This document shows, piece after piece, positions 8,072 to 17,958 of a DNA stretch of 64,000 nt. The notes under the pieces were generated by a model that was not told the origin of the DNA, ran no database searches, and was given only the letters and a program-made list of their open reading frames with translations. Each line of letters begins with the position of its first letter. Within the stretch, counting starts at the first letter, position 1. The stretch comes from Rhizobiales bacterium Y(2018) (lineage in GTDB: Bacteria; Pseudomonadota; Alphaproteobacteria; Rhizobiales; Aestuariivirgaceae), in the NCBI GenBank assembly GCA_005502925.1, contig SCPD01000002.1, positions 806,001-870,000 of the forward strand, in the 5' to 3' direction. The position numbers and the translations under genes are program-made.

Positions 8072-9009
8072 TGTCTTTGAATCCACGCAAATCCTTCCAG
8101 GACCTGATCCTCACCCTGCATCAATATTGGGGCGAGAAGGGTTGCGTGATCCTGCAGCCTTACGACATGGAAGTGGGCGCCGGCACCTTCCACCCGGCGA
8201 CGACCTTGCGCTCAGTCGGGCCGAAGCCCTGGGCGGCGGCCTATGTGCAGCCCTCCAGGCGCCCCAAGGACGGCCGCTATGGCGAGAACCCCAACCGGCT
8301 GCAGCACTATTATCAGTATCAGGTGATCATTAAGCCATCGCCGCCCGATCTCCAGGATCTCTATCTGGGCTCGCTCTACGCGATCGGCATCGAACCCGAT
8401 CTGCATGACATCCGCTTCGTCGAGGACGACTGGGAAAGCCCGACGCTGGGCGCCTGGGGCCTTGGCTGGGAAGTCTGGTGCGACGGCATGGAGGTCTCGC
8501 AGTTCACTTATTTCCAGCAGGTCGGCGGCCTCGATTGCGCGCCGGTCTCGGGCGAGCTCACTTACGGCCTCGAGCGCCTCGCGATGTATGTGCAGGGCGT
8601 CGACAATGTCTACGACCTGAACTTCAACGGCCAGGACGGCGCCAAGCGTATCAGCTACGGCGATGTGTTCCTGCAGGCCGAGCAGGAATTCTCGCGCTTC
8701 AACTTCGAATATGCCGACACCGACATCCTGCTCCAGCATTTCAAGGATGCTGAGAAGGAATGCCTGGCGCTGCTGAAGGCGGGCGACAGGGGCAATCGCC
8801 ATGAGCTGGCGCTGCCGGCCTATGACCAGTGCATCAAGGCGAGTCACGTATTCAATCTGCTCGATGCGCGCGGCGTGATTTCGGTCACCGAGCGCCAGGC
8901 CTATATTCTGCGTGTGCGTGAGTTGGCCAAGGGCTGCTGCGAGGCCTGGGCCAGGACCACTGGCGGTGGCGTCGATATGACCGCAGTGAAGGAGGCCGCC
9001 CATGGCTGA
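8071..9009 (+). CDS. glyQ: Glycyl-tRNA synthetase alpha subunit
   Basis: Catalytic subunit of the heterotetrameric bacterial glycyl-tRNA synthetase, which charges tRNA-Gly in the cytoplasm. 312 residues against the usual 290-310. Near-identical family blocks are visible: [52 protein letters not shown] and the class II motif 3 region [18 protein letters not shown]. The ATG at 8071 matches family N-termini; an upstream TTG at 8032 would only translate the inverted repeat. It overlaps glyS by 8 nt, as is common for this pair. Confidence 0.97.
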   Translation: MSLNPRKSFQDLILTLHQYWGEKGCVILQPYDMEVGAGTFHPATTLRSVGPKPWAAAYVQPSRRPKDGRYGENPNRLQHYYQYQVIIKPSPPDLQDLYLGSLYAIGIEPDLHDIRFVEDDWESPTLGAWGLGWEVWCDGMEVSQFTYFQQVGGLDCAPVSGELTYGLERLAMYVQGVDNVYDLNFNGQDGAKRISYGDVFLQAEQEFSRFNFEYADTDILLQHFKDAEKECLALLKAGDRGNRHELALPAYDQCIKASHVFNLLDARGVISVTERQAYILRVRELAKGCCEAWARTTGGGVDMTAVKEAAHG

Positions 9010-11077
9010 GCTCCTTCTCGAACTCTTCTCCGAGGAAATTCCGGCGCGCATGCAGGCCAAGGCGGCCGAGGATCTGAAATCGCTCGTCACCAATGCGCTG
9101 GTTGAGGCCGGCCTCGTCTATGAAGGCGCCCAGGCGCATGCGACGCCGCGCCGTCTGGTGCTGTCGGTCGAGGGCCTTGGCACCAAGACCAAGGACGTTC
9201 GCGAGGAGCGCAAGGGCCCGCGTGTCGACGCGCCGGAGCAGGCGATCCAGGGCTTCCTCAAATCGACCGGCCTTTCGCTCAACGACCTCACCGTGCAGGA
9301 CGACAAGAAGGGCAAATTCTATATCGCTGTCATCAGCAAGCCCGGCCGCGCCACGCCGGAGGTGATCGCCGAGATCGTGCCGGACGTCATCCGCAAATTC
9401 CCGTGGCCCAAATCGATGCGCTGGGGCTCAGGCGATCTGCGCTGGGTGCGTCCGTTGAAATCCATTTTGTGCTGCTTCGACGGCGAGGTGGTCGACTTCG
9501 AGATCGCCGGTCTGAAGAGCGGCGCCGTCACGCTGGGCCATCGTTTCATGGCGCCCGAGGAAATAACCGCGCGCCGTTTCGAGGATTATGCCCAGAAGCT
9601 CTATGACGCCAAGGTCGTGGTCGATTCCGGCCGCCGCGCCGAGCTCATCCGCGTCGAGGCGAAGAATCTGAGCTTCGCGCAGGGCCTCGAGCTGATCGAG
9701 GATGAAGCGCTGCTGAAAGAAACCGCCGGTCTGGTCGAATGGCCGGTGGTGCTGATGGGCTCGTTCGAGGAGAGCTTCCTCGACGTGCCGCCGGAAGTGA
9801 TCGTCACCTCGATCAAGCAGCATCAAAAGTGTTTCGCGCTGAAAGACGGCAAGACCGGCAAGCTCGCCAACCGTTATCTGCTCGTTTCCAACATGATCGC
9901 GCGTGACGGCGGCGAGCAGATTGTTCAGGGCAACAACAAGGTCATCGCCGCGCGCCTGTCGGATGCGAAATTCTTCTGGGATCACGACAAGAAGGTTCCG
10001 CTCGAAAAACTCCTGCCCAAGCTCGACCAGATCACCTTCCATGCCAAGCTCGGTACGCAGGGCGAGCGCGTGAAGCGTTTCGAAGGCTGGGCCAATGATC
10101 TCGCTGGCTTCTGCCGCGCCGATAAGGCATCGGCGCAATTGGCGGTGCGCCTGACCAAATCCGACCTCCTGACCGGCGTGGTCGGCGAGTTCCCGGAATT
10201 GCAGGGCCTGATTGGGCGCTATTACGCGCTCAACGAAGGCAAGAGCGAGGACATCGCCGCGGCGATCCAGGAACATTACCGCCCGCAGGGACCCAATGAC
10301 GCGGTGCCCGCAAAGCCGCTGTCGATCGTCTCGGCGCTTACTGACAAGCTCGACACGCTGGTCGGCTTCTGGGCCATCGACGAGAAGCCCACCGGCTCGA
10401 AGGACCCTTACGCCTTGCGCCGTGCCGCGCTTGGCGTGATCCGCATCGTGCAGGAGAACAAGGTCCGGCTACCGTTACTTTCCCTCTTCGACGCCGGCCT
10501 GCAGCTCTATCGCAACCAGCGCGGGGCGGAGTTCGGCGCCGACTTCGACCGTTCCGATCTCCTCTCCTTCTTCGCCGACCGCCTGAAGGTCTATCTGCGC
10601 GATCAGGGCATGCGCCATGATCTCATCGATGCGGTCTTCGCGTTGGGCGGCCAGGACGATCTCCTGATGATCGTCAAACGCGTCGAGGCCCTGTCGAAAT
10701 TCCTCGAGACCGATGACGGCAAGAACCTGCTCGCCGGCGTCAAGCGCGCCACAAATATCCTCAAGATCGAGGAGAAAAAGGACGGCCGCGGCTTCGACGG
10801 CAATGTGAACACCAATATTCTCATCCAGGGCGAGGAGCGCGAGCTCAATACGGCGGTCAACGCGGCCGCGGCCCAGGCCCGCAAAGCCGTGGCGGCCGAG
10901 GATTTCGAGGCGGCGATGCGCGCCATCGCCAAGCTTAGGGCGCCGGTCGATGCCTTCTTCGACAAGGTCACCGTCAATGCCGATGATCCGACCTTCCGCG
11001 AGAACCGGCTGAAGCTCCTGAATCGCATCCGCGCCGCGACCCGCGAAGTCGCGGACTTCTCCCGGATCGAAGGATAG
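9002..11077 (+). CDS. glyS: Glycyl-tRNA synthetase beta subunit
   Basis: 691 residues, normal length for GlyS, which recognises and binds tRNA-Gly. Diagnostic blocks are the N-terminal [38 protein letters not shown] and the HD-like region [17 protein letters not shown], with the DALR-type anticodon-binding C-terminus ([15 protein letters not shown]). It starts inside the last codons of glyQ. The sulfotransferase gene begins directly after its stop, which implies one transcript. Confidence 0.97.
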   Translation: MAELLLELFSEEIPARMQAKAAEDLKSLVTNALVEAGLVYEGAQAHATPRRLVLSVEGLGTKTKDVREERKGPRVDAPEQAIQGFLKSTGLSLNDLTVQDDKKGKFYIAVISKPGRATPEVIAEIVPDVIRKFPWPKSMRWGSGDLRWVRPLKSILCCFDGEVVDFEIAGLKSGAVTLGHRFMAPEEITARRFEDYAQKLYDAKVVVDSGRRAELIRVEAKNLSFAQGLELIEDEALLKETAGLVEWPVVLMGSFEESFLDVPPEVIVTSIKQHQKCFALKDGKTGKLANRYLLVSNMIARDGGEQIVQGNNKVIAARLSDAKFFWDHDKKVPLEKLLPKLDQITFHAKLGTQGERVKRFEGWANDLAGFCRADKASAQLAVRLTKSDLLTGVVGEFPELQGLIGRYYALNEGKSEDIAAAIQEHYRPQGPNDAVPAKPLSIVSALTDKLDTLVGFWAIDEKPTGSKDPYALRRAALGVIRIVQENKVRLPLLSLFDAGLQLYRNQRGAEFGADFDRSDLLSFFADRLKVYLRDQGMRHDLIDAVFALGGQDDLLMIVKRVEALSKFLETDDGKNLLAGVKRATNILKIEEKKDGRGFDGNVNTNILIQGEERELNTAVNAAAAQARKAVAAEDFEAAMRAIAKLRAPVDAFFDKVTVNADDPTFRENRLKLLNRIRAATREVADFSRIEG

Positions 11078-12205
11078 ATGCCGCGGCGGCCCCAAAGCTG
11101 CCTTGCAAGATTCAGCCAAGCTGCCCGTCGTGCCACCGGACTCGATGATTTCGGTGACCCCTATTACCGCACGGGATTGCGTGTGCTTTTGCGCGCCCTG
11201 CGCCGCGACGTGCGGCTCACCTTCATCGGCCGCACGCTGCTCAAGCGCAGCATCGCGCTGGCGCTCGAGCAGCGCCTGCTGATCCAGGAAGCGCGGAAGA
11301 CCGAGCCCGGACTGTTCGGCGCGCCCCTGCTGCCGCCCGTCATCATCACCGGCATGCCGCGCAGCGGCACGACCTTCCTCCATCGTCTTCTCGCCGCTGA
11401 TGAAACGATGCGCGCGCCGACACTCAGCGAGCTCGTCGAGCCAGTCGCGCGCAAACGCGGCCTGCGCCGCTTCCTGCGTGATCTCCGGCTCGATATCGAG
11501 CTCTGGGTGATGCGTTTCCTCAATCGTGAGCTCGACGCGCGGCATTTCACCAGGAGCGATGAGCCCGAGGAGTGCATGTTCGCCTTGGCGATTTCCTTCC
11601 GCACCATGCTGCCTTGGACATTGGCGCCGGTGCAGTCCTATCTCGCCTGGTATGCGGGCGCCGATCGCCACCAGAAGTACCGCGAATATCGCGACATCCT
11701 GATGCTCCTGCAGCGCCGCGCGCCGGCACGCCGGCTGCTGCTCAAGGCGCCCGATCATCTGGGCTCGCTGGCCGAGCTCGTCGCGGCCGTGCCGGAGGCT
11801 CTTATCGTCGTGTGCCGGCGCGATCCCGCCATCTCCCTGACGAGCTTCAACAGCCTCATCGACGGCTTGCATCAAGTGACGGTGCAGGACGCCGATCGCC
11901 TGCGGCTGGGCCAGTCCAATCTCGCTTTCTATGCTGCCGAAACGGCACGTTACGTGTCGGCACGCCGGACATGCCCCGGTCATATTCTGGAAGTCGACTA
12001 TGAGGCGTTGACGCGCCGGCCGCTCGATGTGGTTTCGGTCATCTATCAGCGCCTGGGTCTGGTGATCGGGGCCGATCTCACACAGCGGTTCCAGGCCTTC
12101 ATCGCCGACAACCCCAAGGACAAACATGGCCGCCACATCTATTCAGCCGCCGACTTCGCCCAGACGCCGGAAGAAATCAGACAACGGCTGGCCCATTTTT
12201 GTTGA
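11078..12205 (+). CDS. Sulfotransferase family protein
   Basis: 375 residues of the Sulfotransfer_3 type, predicted to move sulfate from PAPS to an unknown acceptor. The 5'-phosphosulfate loop GMPRSGTTFLHRLL is at residues 92-105. The 3'-phosphate site, with RRDPAISLTSFNSL, is near 245. The C-terminus has the KHGRHIYSAADF segment common in these enzymes. The ATG abuts the glyS stop codon with no gap, so translation is probably coupled to glyS, although no functional link to tRNA charging is obvious. Cytoplasmic, no signal peptide. Confidence 0.85.
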   Translation: MPRRPQSCLARFSQAARRATGLDDFGDPYYRTGLRVLLRALRRDVRLTFIGRTLLKRSIALALEQRLLIQEARKTEPGLFGAPLLPPVIITGMPRSGTTFLHRLLAADETMRAPTLSELVEPVARKRGLRRFLRDLRLDIELWVMRFLNRELDARHFTRSDEPEECMFALAISFRTMLPWTLAPVQSYLAWYAGADRHQKYREYRDILMLLQRRAPARRLLLKAPDHLGSLAELVAAVPEALIVVCRRDPAISLTSFNSLIDGLHQVTVQDADRLRLGQSNLAFYAAETARYVSARRTCPGHILEVDYEALTRRPLDVVSVIYQRLGLVIGADLTQRFQAFIADNPKDKHGRHIYSAADFAQTPEEIRQRLAHFC

Positions 12206-12333
12206 TGCGTTAAGGCTGCGGCCGCTGGAGCGCAACTGCACACTTGATTTCGCATCTGCGATATGGCTAGTGCGCCTCACGAGCAGCGCTCGCTACTGAA
12301 CCGACCGATCCTGTCTTAAAGGGAGCACTAAGG

Positions 12334-15015
12334 GTGAATCAGCAGGCGAATGGGAAACTCGTATTCCGCTTCGGCGACGGCAAGGCCGACGGCGAGGCGG
12401 GGATGAAGAATCTGCTCGGCGGCAAGGGCGCCAATCTGGCCGAAATGGCCAATCTGGGACTGCCGGTCCCGCCCGGCTTCACCATCACCACCGAAGTCTG
12501 CACCAACTTTTACAAGAACGATCGCACCTATCCCAAGGCGCTGGGTCCCGATGTCGATGCGGCGCTGAGCGAAGTCGGCCGTATCGTCGGCGCGACCTTT
12601 GGCGATGCCGGCAATCCGCTTCTCGTATCGGTCCGTTCGGGTGCTCGCGCGTCGATGCCGGGCATGATGGACACGGTCCTCAATCTCGGCCTCAATGACG
12701 AGACCGTCGAAGGCCTGGCCAAGCACGCCAAAGACCGCCGCTTCGCCTATGACAGCTATCGCCGCTTCATCCACATGTATTCCGACGTCGTGCTCGGCGT
12801 CGAGCATCATCAGTTCGAGGACATTCTCGGCGAATACAAGGACGAGAAGGCTTTCGGCCTCGACACCGATCTCACCGCCGAGGACTGGCTGAAGGTCATC
12901 GCCAAATACAAGGCCTGTGTCGAGAAGGCGACCGGCAAGCCCTTCCCGCAGGATGTGAAGGAGCAGCTCTGGGGCGCCATCGGCGCCGTCTTCCAGTCGT
13001 GGATGTCGGCGCGCGCCAACACCTATCGCCGGCTGCACAATATCCCGGAAGACTGGGGCACCGCCGTCAATGTCCAGGCGATGGTGTTCGGCAATCTCGG
13101 CGACTCGTCGGCCACGGGCGTCGCCTTCACCCGCAATCCCTCGACCGGCACGCATGAGCTTTATGGCGAGTTCCTCGTCAATGCGCAGGGCGAGGACGTC
13201 GTGGCCGGCATCCGCACGCCGCAGAACATCACCGAGGCTGCGCGCATCGAGGCCGGCTCCAAGGCGCCGTCGCTCGAGAAGCTGATGCCCGAGACCTATA
13301 CCGAACTGGTCCGCACCTTCGCGCAGCTCGAGAAGCATTACCGCGACATGCAGGATATGGAATTCACCATCCAGAGCGGCAAGCTGTGGATGCTGCAGAC
13401 GCGGGCCGGCAAACGCACCGCCAAGGCGGCACTGAAGATCGCCGTCGATCTGGCCAATGAAGGGCTGATCAGCCGCGAGGAAGCGGTACGCCGCATCGAT
13501 CCGGCCTCGCTCGACCAGCTTCTCCATCCGACCCTCGATCCCTCCGCCAAGCGCGACATCATCGGCCAGGGCCTGCCGGCCTCGCCAGGTGCCGCCTCGG
13601 GCGAGATCGTCTTCGATTCAGACGAGGCCGAGAAGCTGAAAGAGCAGGGCCGCAATGTCATCCTGGTGCGCGTCGAGACGTCGCCGGAGGATATTCACGG
13701 CATGCATGCGGCGGAAGGCATCCTCACCACGCGCGGCGGCATGACTTCGCATGCGGCGGTGGTGGCGCGCGGCATGGGCAAGCCCTGCGTCTCGGGCGCC
13801 GGCAGCATCCGCGTCGATTATCGCCAGGCGACGCTCACAGCACTCGGCACCGTGCTCAAGAAAGGCGACATCGTCACCATCGACGGCTCGACCGGCCAGG
13901 TGATGAAGGGCGCCGTTCCCACCATCAAGCCCGAGCTCTCGGGCGATTTCGCCATCATCATGGAATGGGCGGACAAGGCGCGGCGCATGAAGGTGCGCGC
14001 CAATGCCGAAACACCGCTCGATGCCAGAGCGGCGCGCGATTTCGGCGCCGAGGGCATCGGGCTCTGCCGCACCGAGCATATGTTCTTCGAGGCCGACCGC
14101 ATCGTCGCGATGCGCGAGATGATCCTGGCCTCGGATGAGAAGGGCAGGCGCGCGGCCCTTGCCAAGATCCTGCCGATGCAGCGCCAGGATTTCATCGAGC
14201 TGTTCGAGATCATGGCCGGCCTGCCGGTCACCATCCGTCTGCTCGATCCGCCGTTGCACGAATTCCTGCCGCACAGTGAAGAGGAGATCGCCGAGGTGGC
14301 GGCGGTGATCGGTGTCACGCCGGACGTGCTCAGGGGCCGGGTCGCCGAATTGCATGAATTCAACCCGATGCTCGGCCATCGCGGCGTCCGTCTGGCGGTG
14401 TCGTACCCTGAGATCGCCGAGATGCAGGCGCGCGCCATTTTCGAGGCCGCAGCCGAGGTTGGCCGCAAGACCGGTTCACCGCCGATCCCGGAGGTCATGG
14501 TGCCGCTGGTCGCCAGCAAGGCCGAGCTCGACATCGTGCGCGACCGCATCGTCGCCATTGCCGATGAGGTCCGCAAGGAGACCGGTGCCAAGCTCGACTA
14601 TCTCGTCGGCACCATGATCGAATTGCCCCGCGCCGCCCTGAGAGCCGCTGAGATCGCTCAGACGGCGGAGTTTTTCTCCTTCGGCACCAATGACTTGACC
14701 CAGACCACCTTCGGCATCAGCCGGGACGATTCGGCCCGCTTTCTCGGCGAATACACCGCCAAGGGCGTGTTCAAGACCGATCCATTCGTGACGCTCGATA
14801 CTGAAGGGGTGGGCGAACTGGTGCAGATTGCCGCCGATCGCGGCCGCTCGACCCGCTCCGCCATCAAGCTCGGCATTTGCGGCGAGCATGGCGGCGATCC
14901 GGCCTCGATCCAGTTCTGCGAGACAGTCGGGCTCGATTATGTGTCCTGCTCGCCCTTCCGCGTCCCCATCGCCCGGCTTGCGGCGGCTCAGTCAGCCCTC
15001 GCAAAACGTGGCTGA
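12334..15015 (+). CDS. ppdK: Pyruvate, phosphate dikinase
   Basis: 893-residue enzyme that interconverts pyruvate + ATP + Pi and PEP + AMP + PPi, at the gluconeogenic/glycolytic node. Order: N-terminal ATP-grasp domain (LLGGKGANLAEMANLGLPVPPGFTITTE), central phosphohistidine domain with His473 in GGMTSHAAVVARGMG, and C-terminal TIM barrel with Cys849 in GICGEHGGDP. The GTG start at 12334 has AAAGGGA 9 nt upstream and matches family N-termini. It stands alone, with a 128-nt upstream gap after the sulfotransferase gene. Confidence 0.97.
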   Translation: MNQQANGKLVFRFGDGKADGEAGMKNLLGGKGANLAEMANLGLPVPPGFTITTEVCTNFYKNDRTYPKALGPDVDAALSEVGRIVGATFGDAGNPLLVSVRSGARASMPGMMDTVLNLGLNDETVEGLAKHAKDRRFAYDSYRRFIHMYSDVVLGVEHHQFEDILGEYKDEKAFGLDTDLTAEDWLKVIAKYKACVEKATGKPFPQDVKEQLWGAIGAVFQSWMSARANTYRRLHNIPEDWGTAVNVQAMVFGNLGDSSATGVAFTRNPSTGTHELYGEFLVNAQGEDVVAGIRTPQNITEAARIEAGSKAPSLEKLMPETYTELVRTFAQLEKHYRDMQDMEFTIQSGKLWMLQTRAGKRTAKAALKIAVDLANEGLISREEAVRRIDPASLDQLLHPTLDPSAKRDIIGQGLPASPGAASGEIVFDSDEAEKLKEQGRNVILVRVETSPEDIHGMHAAEGILTTRGGMTSHAAVVARGMGKPCVSGAGSIRVDYRQATLTALGTVLKKGDIVTIDGSTGQVMKGAVPTIKPELSGDFAIIMEWADKARRMKVRANAETPLDARAARDFGAEGIGLCRTEHMFFEADRIVAMREMILASDEKGRRAALAKILPMQRQDFIELFEIMAGLPVTIRLLDPPLHEFLPHSEEEIAEVAAVIGVTPDVLRGRVAELHEFNPMLGHRGVRLAVSYPEIAEMQARAIFEAAAEVGRKTGSPPIPEVMVPLVASKAELDIVRDRIVAIADEVRKETGAKLDYLVGTMIELPRAALRAAEIAQTAEFFSFGTNDLTQTTFGISRDDSARFLGEYTAKGVFKTDPFVTLDTEGVGELVQIAADRGRSTRSAIKLGICGEHGGDPASIQFCETVGLDYVSCSPFRVPIARLAAAQSALAKRG

Positions 15016-15085
15016 ATTATGGCAATACACCTATCTAAGGCCTTGTTAACCTTGAAGCATTTAGTGGCTGATTATAGGCGCCTTT

Positions 15086-16081
15086 GTGTTGCTGGCATGG
15101 TTAACCTATGCTAAACGCTCAGGGATCATACTACCGCCTGTTCGGGAAACTTTAAGAGTTGAGACGGTAGCGCGAGGGGAAGTGAGACCATCAAGGCGAA
15201 CGCATAGGCATTTTGAGCCGGACTATCACGAGCCGTTGCAGCCGGAAGAGCGCAATGGTGTCCTGAGCTACGTGCCTTATGTCTTCGGTGGCGCCATGCT
15301 GGTCGCGAGCTTTGCTTTCGCCGGCCACTATATGGGCCGCAATGCCGACGCGCACGGACTCATCCCTGAAGACACCAACATCGCCGTCAGCTCGCCCGTT
15401 TCGACTTTGATCCAGAAAGGCTCGCTCATGCCGAGCGATGCGACTCTGGATCTCATCACACTGCCGATCATCCGCGAGCAGGAAGTCGTGTCGAACGGCA
15501 AGGGCGATTACATTTCGCCGGAGCCCGACATGCCGGTGCTGGCGGCTTTGCCGGCCCAGCCGACACAGCCGGAAAAGATCGAGGTCGAGAAGCGCTTGGC
15601 CATGACGCCGCCAGTGTGGAAGCTCGAATCGACCTTCAAGCTCAAGCGCAACGAGAAGCAGAAGGTCGTAGCCCAACGCCGCATCCGCCTCGCCGAAGAG
15701 AATTGCCTTGCCAAGGCGGTTTATTTCGAGGCCCGGTCCGAATCGGAATTGGGCCAGCTCGCGGTGGCGAAAGTCGTGCTGAACCGCGTCAAGGATCCGA
15801 ACTATCCCAAGACGATCTGCGGCGTGGTCTATCAAGGCTCGGATCGCCGCAATTCCTGCCAGTTCTCTTTCGCTTGTGACGGCGTTGCCGACGAGGTGAA
15901 GAGTAAGGCGGCCTGGGACCGCTCCAAGAAAGTCGCCCAGAAGGCTATTGCCGGCGACCAGACCATCCGCGTCATCGGCGCTGCCACCAATTATCATGCC
16001 GATTATGTGCGCCCCAAATGGGCGAAAGAGATGCGCAAGCTGATCAAGATCGGCCGCCACATCTTCTATTCCGACAGCTAG
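15086..16081 (+). CDS. Cell wall hydrolase, SleB family (Hydrolase_2)
   Basis: 331 residues with an N-terminal basic cytoplasmic part, one membrane segment (about 65-87, YVPYVFGGAMLVASFAFAG), a linker and a C-terminal SleB-like lytic domain. Family motifs are NCLAKAVYFEARSESELGQLAVAKVVLNRV, with the catalytic Glu in YFEAR, then PKTICGVVYQG and CQFSFACDG. It is probably anchored in the inner membrane and acts on peptidoglycan in the periplasm. The start is uncertain: GTG 15086 has AGGCG nearby, while GTG 15182 would drop the first 32 residues but has a poorly spaced site. Confidence 0.85.
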   Translation: MLLAWLTYAKRSGIILPPVRETLRVETVARGEVRPSRRTHRHFEPDYHEPLQPEERNGVLSYVPYVFGGAMLVASFAFAGHYMGRNADAHGLIPEDTNIAVSSPVSTLIQKGSLMPSDATLDLITLPIIREQEVVSNGKGDYISPEPDMPVLAALPAQPTQPEKIEVEKRLAMTPPVWKLESTFKLKRNEKQKVVAQRRIRLAEENCLAKAVYFEARSESELGQLAVAKVVLNRVKDPNYPKTICGVVYQGSDRRNSCQFSFACDGVADEVKSKAAWDRSKKVAQKAIAGDQTIRVIGAATNYHADYVRPKWAKEMRKLIKIGRHIFYSDS

Positions 16082-16243
16082 TTTCTGCCCCCATTTACAA
16101 TGTGTTGACGCCTCGTTAAACACGACGCGTCTGACAAAAATTTCACATTTGCGTATAAGCCTTTAGGCCCCTTGTGCCAGCATTTGGGGCGTGAAATTAT
16201 TGGGTCGGTTGCGGGGGTTGGTGCGTAAGATAAGGATCGGATC

Positions 16244-16945
16244 TTGTTCGGGGCGGCTACTTCAAGAACGAAAAAACGCCAAACGGCGGAGGCAGAGATC
16301 GAAACGGCGGGCAGCGAATATCGGAAGCTCTCAGCTTGCGTCGCGGCATTCGCTTGCACGTTCCTGGGGACGACTGCATTCGCGGAACAGCCAAATTCTC
16401 CGAATGCCGTCACCTTCCTCGTCGGCCGCGGCACCGACACCGATTTCACCACCATCATCAGTCAGCCCTGGAAGACCCATTTCGTCGACCTGACGATGCT
16501 CGGCGTCACCTATTCCTATCGCCTGGGCACGCTCAACGAATTGTTCGATTCGGATACGCTCGGCTATTTCGGCGATCATCTGATGGTCGAGCCGGAGGCG
16601 GGGGCCGCCTATCGTTTCGGCGAAGAATCGCAGGGCGAGTTCTGGGGCTCGCTCTATTTCCGCTATGACGGCCTGCCGTGGAACGACACGATCTACACGA
16701 CACTCGCCGTCAATACGGGCCTCAGCATCCTCACCGAGTCATCCGACTTCGAGCGCGACCGCAGCGACGGCGATTCATCGCTGGTGCTGCATAATTTCTC
16801 GCCCGAAATCACTTTCGCCAGCCCCGACTACAAAGACATCGAGCTGGTGCTGAGGCTGCATCATCGTTCCGGTATTTTCGGCACGATCGACGGCGTCTAT
16901 AGCGGCTCGTCCTTCATCACCACCGGTCTGCGGGTGAGATTCTAG
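16244..16945 (+). CDS. Outer-membrane beta-barrel protein, possible PagL-like relation
   Basis: 233 residues from a TTG; an in-frame stop at 16226 leaves no better start. A hydrophobic signal segment ends at TTAFA-EQ near residue 47, after an oddly long basic n-region. The rest alternates like a small barrel (VDLTMLGVTYSYRLG, WGSLYFRYDGLPW) and ends in an aromatic GLRVRF, the usual C-terminal outer-membrane signal. His207-Arg-Ser209 in LRLHHRSG sits where lipid A 3-O-deacylase PagL carries its His-x-Ser pair, so an acyl hydrolase role is possible but unproven. Confidence 0.6.
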   Translation: MFGAATSRTKKRQTAEAEIETAGSEYRKLSACVAAFACTFLGTTAFAEQPNSPNAVTFLVGRGTDTDFTTIISQPWKTHFVDLTMLGVTYSYRLGTLNELFDSDTLGYFGDHLMVEPEAGAAYRFGEESQGEFWGSLYFRYDGLPWNDTIYTTLAVNTGLSILTESSDFERDRSDGDSSLVLHNFSPEITFASPDYKDIELVLRLHHRSGIFGTIDGVYSGSSFITTGLRVRF

Positions 16946-16991
16946 AGCATCGGACCGAAAAGTGCGAAGCGGTTTTCGGATAATCCGATGC
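16946..16991. repeat. Dispersed palindromic element, copy A
   Basis: Starts right after the barrel gene stop. Outer arms GCATCGGA/TCCGATGC and inner arms CCGAAAA/TTTTCGG enclose GTGCGAAGCGG. The same architecture recurs at 29798, 29852, 33499 and 62960. No second hairpin is clear here. Confidence 0.8.
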
Positions 16992-17004
16992 GCTCCAGAG
17001 GCTT

Positions 17005-17832
17005 TCACTCTTGGCTGAGAGCGCGGCCGTCGACGCTCGCCTCGCGCGCATAAGCGATGAAGCTCATGCCTTGCAGCTTGCCGGTCGCGAGCACCGGCAC
17101 ATACATCGTTTTGCCGGAGCCGGCCGGGTCGATGGCGGCGAACCAGATGTCGAATTTGGACGGGGCACCGCCCTTCTTCTTGAACTTCACCGCCGGACGC
17201 CCTGCCACCGGGGTGTAGGTCATGCTGCATTTGAGGGCCTTGCCGCGATAGACGCCGGGACTTTTCGAGCCGAGCTTCACCTCACCGGCAAGCGTGAAGT
17301 GCAGATCATAGACTTCCCGCCCGTCGACAACGCGCTCGACGCTCGGGCAGGGCTGGCCCTCTTGCAGGGCGGCTTTGCGCAGCAGCATGGACAGTGGATC
17401 GACGAGGCCTGACGTGAGCCCTGGCGCGACCAGCGCGTCGTCTTCCGTGTCCTTGGGCGTCGAGGCGACGGCGGGATTGTCGCCCTTCCAGCGCACTTCG
17501 AGGACCTTCGTCTTCTTGCTGTTCTTCGATTCGGAGCGGTAATGCGACGGTTTGAGGGCGCCGGCAGCGAAGCCACCGGCACTCGCCATCTCCATCCGGT
17601 AATCCGAGAACAGATCCGCGAGCCCCTTCGTCTTGATCGAGGCGGTCGATTCATAACCATCCGCGGTGAGGGCCGCTTTGTAGGCGATGCGCATCGCCGA
17701 AAGGTTACCGACCTCGACTTCATACGTGACGGCAAGCTCGCTTTCGGCCGCATGTGCGCTGATGGGCGCCGCACTTGCCATGGCTCCCATGGCCAGCGCT
17801 GAGGCCAGAGATAGAATCTTCCCTTTCGGCAT
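17005..17832 (-). CDS. DUF3108 domain-containing periplasmic protein
   Basis: 275 residues with a clear signal peptide (residues 1-28, cut near AHAA-ES). The mature part matches the DUF3108 pattern: an early VTYEVEVGNLSAMRIAYKAAL strand region, YRMEMASAGGFAAGALKPSHYRSESKNSKKTKVLEVRW, and a DPLSMLLR segment. This family is periplasmic and has no firm function; some members are suspected of a role in the cell envelope or lipid transport. Transcribed toward the barrel gene from its own promoter, divergent from the aminotransferase. Confidence 0.85.
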   Translation of the reverse strand: MPKGKILSLASALAMGAMASAAPISAHAAESELAVTYEVEVGNLSAMRIAYKAALTADGYESTASIKTKGLADLFSDYRMEMASAGGFAAGALKPSHYRSESKNSKKTKVLEVRWKGDNPAVASTPKDTEDDALVAPGLTSGLVDPLSMLLRKAALQEGQPCPSVERVVDGREVYDLHFTLAGEVKLGSKSPGVYRGKALKCSMTYTPVAGRPAVKFKKKGGAPSKFDIWFAAIDPAGSGKTMYVPVLATGKLQGMSFIAYAREASVDGRALSQE

Positions 17833-17958
17833 CGCTGTGTTCCTCGCCGTTGTCCTAGAACGAGCCTTCGACCAATTCTGTGACCATTTTTTGATCTCGC
17901 CCTGCTTTGTCTTTTGACCGCGATCAGCCTAAGCTCGCGGACAATGGGAGAACGAAGA

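Noticed and set aside
10475-12136. 553-codon minus-strand frame across the end of glyS and the sulfotransferase
   Set aside because: It is a shadow of two clear genes, with no motif or start context of its own.
15101-15115. TTAA-N7-TAAA, a possible CtrA site near the SleB-type gene
   Set aside because: One base off consensus, only one site, and inside the gene if the GTG at 15086 is the start.
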